In this document: piece by piece, positions 57,710 to 64,000 of the stretch
Layout of the letters: every line of letters starts with the position of its first letter
How positions within the stretch are numbered: position 1 is the first letter of the stretch
Source: Nomia melanderi
Taxonomy: Eukaryota; Arthropoda; Insecta; Hymenoptera; Halictidae
DNA length: 64,000 nt
Direction: 5' to 3'
Assembly (NCBI RefSeq): GCF_051020985.1
Contig: NC_135007.1
Location: 741,001-805,000 of the forward strand
Position numbers and translations under genes: made by a program
Notes under the pieces: generated by a model
The model's input: only the letters and a program-made list of their open reading frames with translations
Databases searched by the model: none
Told to the model about the DNA's origin: nothing

Positions 57710-57872
57710 TTAACACTAGCACTATCAAATGGATCAAAATGGCCCATATCTAAATTTTTTTTCAGAACTTTGGAAAGGTAAATGTGCTTCTCTGAGAAAT
57801 GAATAAGGAAATTAGAGTTTGTGGCAAAAAGATAGAAAGACCATTTCGACTGCTCGGTTGTTCTAGTGTTAA
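57710..57872. mobile_element. TTAA miniature element, family TTAACACTAG
   Basis: Ends TTAACACTAGCACTATC and (reverse complement) TTAACACTAGAACAACCGAG, 163 bp, non-coding. Confidence 0.75.
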
Positions 57873-58583
57873 TACACCGGAGTATCGAAATTAGAGTATC
57901 CAATAAGTACTTGAACTTCAAATGAGATAAGACAACGAGTGGGATTGTTTTAATGTATCAGTCCATGATCAGTTCACTCCAATTTCGGTGTTAGCATTAA
58001 CATTGCCATTCAGTGAACGATTCACAAATTATTCTCGCGAACATAATGGCCAATTATAACACTTAAATGGGAACTGTAAAATGTTCAGTTTTGGTAGACA
58101 TTTGGTTGTTCTCGTTTCACTTTCACGGCTCTTAGAGCAACGCACCAAGGGAAAGGTGAGAAAAGAGTAATGGGTAGGGATGGAAAGAGGAAGAGGAAAT
58201 CACTAGAACGGAAGGGAGCATCGTAAATAGGCGGCACTAACGGTGAGAAAGCGAGGTAAAGTCGAGAATTACCGGTCAGAGACTTAAACAGGCAACGAAG
58301 GAAGTTCCACGCGGTAATTGCAAATAAATTCATCTAGTTTTAGTGTTATTGTACCCGCAAAGTGTTCCATAATATGTTGGGTTTGTTTGTGATTGATGGA
58401 CGCGAGAAATGATACAAAACAAATTATGTAAACAGCCTATTTGATATCGTCCGAGAGTTTGTAAGAAATGAACTGTGGTTTTGTGCATTCATAGGATATC
58501 GGACTACGAGTGACACAATGAAATACGAACTTCGAAGGAGCTTCATGAGCCATACAATATTGGAAGTTTAAAACAATTAGTTT
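57873..58583. other. Unassigned DNA
   Basis: No gene was recognised. The minus-strand frame at 58085-58333 lacks any known domain. Confidence 0.35.
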
Positions 58584-59175
58584 TATTTAACTTTTTTTTT
58601 ATCTGACCTTGATAAATACTTGGTAAGACATCGAGGTTTTTTTTAGGGAATATTAAGTAAGATTCAAACTCTATTTTCATATTTTTTTTTATTACTAAAA
58701 ACTAGAACGTGATAAAGTTACACAGTATTACATAATTCGAGATCTTCTTACTTAGCACTTAGCATCAAGAGTTACTGGAATAGAAAAAGTAAAAAATCGA
58801 TACGGTAAAATGAAACGAACTATTAGTTTATTTTCAGTGTAGCATACAATTCTTTTTATATCTAAATTTGCTGAATTTTTATAAATTTTTAAAGTTGATT
58901 TTTTTGGTTCAAGAAATATAGATTATCTTCAACAACAACTGCTCTAAAAATAATCTGTTTTCGTTTATTTTGCCGTAAGAATTTTTTGCTTCTTAATTAA
59001 GAAGATTTCAACCAACGCAACCCTGTATAATTTCACCACTTTTTACGTTTTAGTAATAAAAAGGGTATGAAAATAGAACTCAAATGATTCAATGTTTCTT
59101 AAAAAAAACCTTACATTTTTACCAAATACTTAAAAACGAAAACAAAAGTTAAACATAGTCAACTTTTTTAGACTT
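58584..59175. mobile_element. Foldback element with about 150-bp arms
   Basis: The left arm (about 58590-58740) and right arm (about 59015-59165) are imperfect reverse complements. Matching blocks include GGTTTTTTTTA, CTCTATTTTCATA (left) against TATGAAAATAGAACTC (right), and TTTATTACTAAAA against TTTTAGTAATAAAA. The loop of about 275 bp is AT-rich and non-coding. Confidence 0.6.
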
Positions 59176-61467
59176 CCGGGTTTCCATTCCCAGTTAAGGA
59201 GTTATTACGTTTTCAATATTTGATTCTTTCATCTGCATATATTTTAAAAGATATTTGTTAAAATTTTAATTACATAATCGATGATTATACATTTTTAATA
59301 TTGCATGGAAAAATATCGTTACAAAATCTTATTCCCGTGCATAGGCAAATATCGTCAAAAATAGGTCAAAATGAAATTAATTACTATTACTTCTATCCTC
59401 AATGTTTTGAATTCTTTTTTACATCAACCTGTTATGTTCTTCTAAAAATATATTAATTTATGTTTTACTTTCGCGCGGTTCCTCTACATTTCTATTTTAT
59501 TTCTTCTACATATTTTTATTGTAGAATATAATATATTCTTCACAGAATTTTTTATTGCTTTTCATGCCACATGTTGCTGATTTTGTGATTACTGCGTCCA
59601 GCAGCAGTGTCTAAATATATATTTTATCACACAATATTCGTTGCTTTCGTATAATTTTTAATAATTTTGATAAATCATTGACATTTCTGAGATACATATT
59701 ATTTTCAAGTATAATGACGTACTCAAAGATACAGGTTGCATTCATTCTTTTTTGCACAAAGATTTAGTTTTAATAATTGTATGTACAAATAATTTCTTGA
59801 CAAGATGGTATACTGTTTAAATATACGAATAATATCTGATCATTAGAAAATAATTATAAAATAAAATATACGGAACGTGTATTTTCCAATTGAAGAATGA
59901 TCGTTTTAACAAAATACTGAAAGGTATGAATGTATGAGCTTGATAAAATTGGAACTTAGTGAAATTGAATTGATAAAATATTGCGAGCCAAGCAGAATTA
60001 CATTTCATTTCGTAAATCGAGTTGAGGTACTTAAATTGGAGCGAAAGTGCAAATAGAAAGGTCATAGAGGTCGAAACAACACGAGTTTATTTCGAAAACA
60101 CCTATATTTTTTTCTTATAATACAACTTGAATACGAAACCACCTTGAGCCAATTGATACGTGCGGATTGAAATGAAACTCTATATGGTAATAGAAAATTA
60201 CATATGCAGAGATGCAGGTGAAAAATTCCCTAAGATCCGAAAATAGAAAAACTATTTTGTTAAATATGTCAAAAGAGAAAGTGAATAGTGGTAAATATTA
60301 ACCATAAAAAATACTTATCTTTTTGTTAAGAATTATATAATATTGGTAAAATTTCAAACAAACTACGGTGATGTACTAGCGCAATTAGTATGATCTGTTT
60401 TCTTATAAATATGTAGATACCTTCGTAATCAATACTTCTCGATAAAAATGAGACATTTCAATATTGGCAAATATATTACTTATATAGTAGATACATACAG
60501 GATTTATAAAAAAACTACACCGGCAGAAGAAAACAATATACAGCAAAATTCACTTTGACCTTGAAAAAAAAAAAAAAGATCAGCACTTTATTGTTTCATC
60601 GTATTATATCTGTCGCGGAAGTAAATAGTAAATACTCTCAAAGGAACCATAGGTTGAAAGTACAAATACGATCGTTCGCAAGTTGCTGTTAAAGTTCGTA
60701 CGTGAGAGTAACAGTATACAATATGCAGTGTCCTCTTCTATTACACGGTGAGCCACCGGACTTGATATTTACCATGGGATTTCTTTCCTTGGAAAGATGG
60801 AGTCGTTCGTTCACATCCGTAAATAAATTGTGTCACGTTTGGTCACTTTGCACGTGATAGACAAAGACATTGAATATCACGTACAGTAAAACTTCATTCA
60901 TATGAACACATTGGGAGATAAACTAATTAATAATAACTATAATACTAACTAATAAAACTAACTAATAATAATAGTTAGTTACTTTAATAAAATAAAACTA
61001 ACTATAAAAATAACTAATAATACTAACTAGTAAAACTATTTACATAACCAATCATTGTAAGTTTTCACGTAATTGTAAGTATTTATTCATGTAACAACGA
61101 TTCACTAATTTCTCCCACAATTTGTTGCCTTTCACTCGAATAACCGAAGTCTACATTCGAATAAATGAATTCGACTATACATTCAACTCATCCTTCGGGT
61201 TATAGTAGCTTTAAGGTTTGTCAATTTGAATGTCTCACGGAAACAATAGTTTTGTAAAATCTGGAGAATGAATGTGTTTGTGTAATTGGAATGACTTTCG
61301 ACAATAATTCAAATAATAGGAGCTCAGTTAGGGTTCACTTATTTATACATACCTACTTATTAATGTTTCGTTCAAATAAATGGGATTCTATGGTTCAAAT
61401 GTATGTGGGCACAAATAATATTTTGACAGAAGTGATTTTACTGTTCATTTTTTCTCATATACGAACT
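59176..61467. other. AT-rich unassigned DNA
   Basis: No gene was recognised. Contains the ACTAATAA low-complexity repeat at 60921-61042. ACAGTAAAACTTCATTC at 60884 resembles the ends of some pogo/Tigger elements, with only a faint inverted partner near 61160-61180. Confidence 0.35.
60921..61042. repeat. Low-complexity ACTAATAA-type repeat
   Basis: Irregular units of AACTAATAA, ACTAACTA and TAATAACTA over about 120 bp, with one inverted piece (TAGTTAGTTA). Confidence 0.75.
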
Positions 61468-61724
61468 TTAACCCTTTGTCTTATAATTTCTTTCTGAACC
61501 GTGATTGATTTAACTAGTTTATTATTAATAATCTATAGAAAATAAGAGGAAATTCAGTCTTATTCCATGTTAACGTGTGCTCAAAGGTAAAATCATTGGC
61601 AAAAGAGAAATAATATGCATAATAAATAATTTGCCTTCAAATAAATTAAATAATATTTGTTTGTTACATTCTATTTGCAATCTTCACCAAGAATCTGACG
61701 CGATATTGTATGGCAAGGAGTGAA
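61468..61724 (-). mobile_element. TTAA miniature element, family TTAACCCCTTGTC, copy 3
   Basis: The left end is TTAACCCTTTGTCTTATA. The right end has decayed from TTAA to TTCA (reverse complement TTCACTCCTTGCCATAC), followed inward by a GCGTCAGATTC motif as in 23617-23855. 257 bp, non-coding. Confidence 0.6.
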
Positions 61725-62312
61725 TAGCAATTTAAAAGCGTTCACATTTATTTGTTGTCTCTATACGATAGCCCAATGTCCATCAGATACCCAGGTTGAA
61801 CAAAATTGTCTGAGTATCTCATGAAACAGCTGAGCATTCGGGCACCTGAGCAGAGCCATGCTAATATATATAACGACAGTGAGCTATTAACAATAATGCG
61901 CCTCTCTTCCTAAAAAAATATACGGAAAGGAAAGCGGGAGCTGAGTAACTGGTAAAGTTTTACAAAAGCTTCAAAACTAGAACAAATTAATATATTACCA
62001 TTAAGCAAATGAAAATATAAAAATAAAATTCATATAAAATTCAAATAACCTATGTAAACAAAAACAAACTATATAAACAAAAAACGAAAGTAACTTATTA
62101 TATGTGTAACTTAAACATTTACTTTTCCAGCTTTTTCTTTGGCAAACTACTTAATACCATCATACGTACTTAAATTATTAAATAAATCACTCTTTGTGGA
62201 CAAAATACTTAAATCATTTAATTTGCCCTGTCCCAAAAAGAGAGTACATAATTTTCTATTCTTTTAAATGTTGAAAAAGATCATTCACTGCTGCAATTTG
62301 TAGCGGCAATAC
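61725..62312. other. AT-rich unassigned DNA
   Basis: No feature was recognised. Confidence 0.35.
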
Positions 62313-62538
62313 TTAACACTAACTATCGAGCAGTTCAATTGACTTTTTAAAATTTCTCTATAGAAACTTCAAGAGTGCTATCTGTTGAGATTTCAATTGA
62401 TTTAATATTCAGTTTGCGTATTGTGAAATCAATTTCTTTAATAATTCCTCAGAGAAACATCTGTCATCTTTTTAATAATTGCAAAAATAAAACATTAGAA
62501 ATGGATGATTTAATTCCATCTGGTAATTTTAGTGCTAA
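62313..62538 (+). mobile_element. TTAA miniature element, family TTAACACTAG, pair of 46747-46969
   Basis: The left end is TTAACACTAACTATCGAG, and the right end has TTAA changed to CTAA. The body aligns with 46747-46969 from end to end. The frame at 62375-62620 crosses its right edge and is not a gene. Confidence 0.8.
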
Positions 62539-62655
62539 AAAAATGCGCGTTCGCCCCAAAAAGCTGGCGTCACGGGGATATAGCCGCTTTAGATCTGTGG
62601 TTAGGATTGCATCTGAATAGCTTATGCGTTATATTATAACTGGCTACTAAACCTA

Positions 62656-63412
62656 CACTGGAGCCCTGATTTAACTTGCCCAGTTTGCAACTTACTCGAG
62701 TAAAGAATTTTTATGGATATAATTTCAGATTATATAGTTTATACAGAGTTTGAGAACTTATATAAATCGAAAATTAAGATCCTTATTTACGTGTGTGTAA
62801 TGGCCCACAGCGACAGATGATCTCATCCTAAAATTACACCTGACCCTCGATTTACGCGAAAATCCGTTCCACGTGGGTTCGTTTTACGCGAACGAAAATC
62901 GCGTGAACAGAGAAAAGCTGATATATGTTTAAGAAATACATATTTATTTCACATAGCTTAACAAAAGAAAGATCGCGCGTAAAAACTACCTGGTAAATAG
63001 TGTTCCAATTTATCGAGGTCCGCGTAAATCGAGGGACAGGTGTATATTGTTATAAAAAGAAATAATATAAATTTGAAAACTAAATTAGAAATAATAGAAA
63101 CTCTTTGATAATGGAATACAAGATTCTGAGATTATCTAAAAAATAAATTTGCCGGAAACAACTGTGAGGACGTTTCTTAAAGATAAATAACGTATTTCAA
63201 TGGTTATAAAAAAGGCCATCCATCGTGATCTCTTCGGTTCTTCGTAAACGTTCGTTAAATATAATCCCTTCTATCATTTGTGTACATTTAAAAGAAAATG
63301 TGTCTCTTAATCCTGTTATAATCCCTCTTAAACCTGTTACCCTGATTTACATTTTTTTCGACTTACATTGCCCATTCCGGAACCAATTAGGACGTAAGTT
63401 TGGACTCTCACT
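62656..63412. mobile_element. Pogo/Tigger-like non-autonomous element, copy 2
   Basis: Starts CACTGGAGCCCTGATTTAAC after TA (62654-62655) and ends near 63412 with (reverse complement) AGTGAGAGTCCAAACTTACG. It is homologous to 4532-5371 over most of its length (for example ACGTTTCTTAAAGATAAA, TTCTTCGTAAACGTTCGTTA). It carries the element at 62837-63042 inside it. Confidence 0.65.
62837..63042. mobile_element. Nested TA-flanked miniature element
   Basis: Ends CACCTGACCCTCGATTTACG and (reverse complement) CACCTGTCCCTCGATTTACG differ at one position. TA lies on both sides (62835-62836 and 63043-63044). The homologous copy at 4532-5371 lacks it and shows the uninterrupted site AAATTATATTGTTA with a single TA, which confirms both the boundaries and the duplication. 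Confidence 0.85.
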
Positions 63413-64000
63413 ATATTACTATCCCACCTGGCGGGTTCTCTAATATATAAAAGATCCCCAAGTATGTTTTATTTAAGTACTCTGCTTGTGTTACTCTAGT
63501 ATTCTGGCAGTTCATACTTTTGTATGAAATAATAATAAAATAGTTAATTATTTGAATATGACACCCGGCGTGTCAAATATTGACAGTTTTAGTGGCTAGT
63601 TATATAAGTAGGATACTAGGATACTCGAGTAGCCGGGTAGTTTTGTTCCAACCAGGGTATCTTACGAGTAATACAAGCACTGGGTTATTTTATAAGTCAC
63701 ACTCCTAAAACTCGGACAAGTTGACAGAACATTTCTTAACAAAGTGTTGACCGGTCACGAAATAACTCATGTTTGCAGTTGCATTAATTATTTCAATTGT
63801 TGAAGCGCAAGGCAATATGGAATATTGTAAAAGCAAAGTATTCAAAGTTATACAAAAGATATGTCCAAAGTTTCATTTTAATTCATTATGTATAAACAAA
63901 GTATGTTTAAGTTTATTTAGATTTTTTCACTTACATATTTATTTACGGAATAATAACCGGTAACATGGGATAGCTCCTGCATAAAATTGCCGGTCAACAA
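63413..64000. other. AT-rich unassigned DNA
   Basis: No gene was recognised. The frame at 63769-63963 has no known domain. Confidence 0.35.

Overview
This window is AT-rich, intron-free-looking animal DNA, most likely from an insect. A bee, ant or wasp would fit the AT bias combined with plentiful CpG, the gypsy-type element with an env gene, and the crowd of small DNA transposons, but the species cannot be fixed from the sequence. I found no exon of a recognisable host gene, no tRNA or rRNA gene and no CRISPR array. The stretch reads as intergenic or intronic DNA whose structure is almost entirely mobile elements.

The main object is a complete endogenous retrovirus of the gypsy/errantivirus type on the minus strand, 27449-35721 (8273 bp). 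It has two 319-bp LTRs that I read as identical, a 4-bp target duplication (ATAG), a primer-binding site that fits tRNA-Leu, a polypurine tract, and three open genes. These are gag (two zinc knuckles), pol (protease, reverse transcriptase, RNase H, integrase with intact catalytic residues) and env (signal peptide, furin-type site, transmembrane anchor). Pol lies in the -1 frame relative to gag, and a canonical slippery heptamer sits in the gag frame. Env overlaps the end of pol by 53 nt. Each LTR carries a TATA box, an initiator and a poly(A) signal. The copy looks very recent and possibly functional.

The DNA transposons are as follows. A nearly intact Tc1-type element (11378-13025) has about 200-bp terminal inverted repeats, and its transposase is broken by one frameshift at an A9 run. 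A decayed piggyBac element (25887-26605, TTAA on both sides) keeps only the transposase C-terminus and lies in the loop of a large foldback element. About eighteen short TTAA-flanked elements belong to several families (ends such as TTAACCnGTTAACTG, TTAACACTAGAAC, TTAACCCTTTGCACTC, TTAACCCCTTGTC). TA-flanked elements include two copies of a pogo/Tigger-like repeat, one of which has a second TA element inserted in it. Several foldback (long palindrome) elements are present, two of them homologous to each other.

Layout: 0-9 kb holds mixed miniature elements and a foldback. Around 9 kb is a CpG-rich patch that may be a promoter. Tc1 lies at 11.4-13.0 kb. From 15.5 to 24 kb there are foldbacks and TTAA/TA elements. 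The foldback with nested piggyBac spans 25.2-27.0 kb and the retrovirus 27.4-35.7 kb. More TTAA elements lie at 36-49 kb, and CpG-rich, possibly promoter-bearing DNA at 48.0-51.7 kb. Foldbacks and further TTAA/TA elements fill 53.9-63.4 kb.
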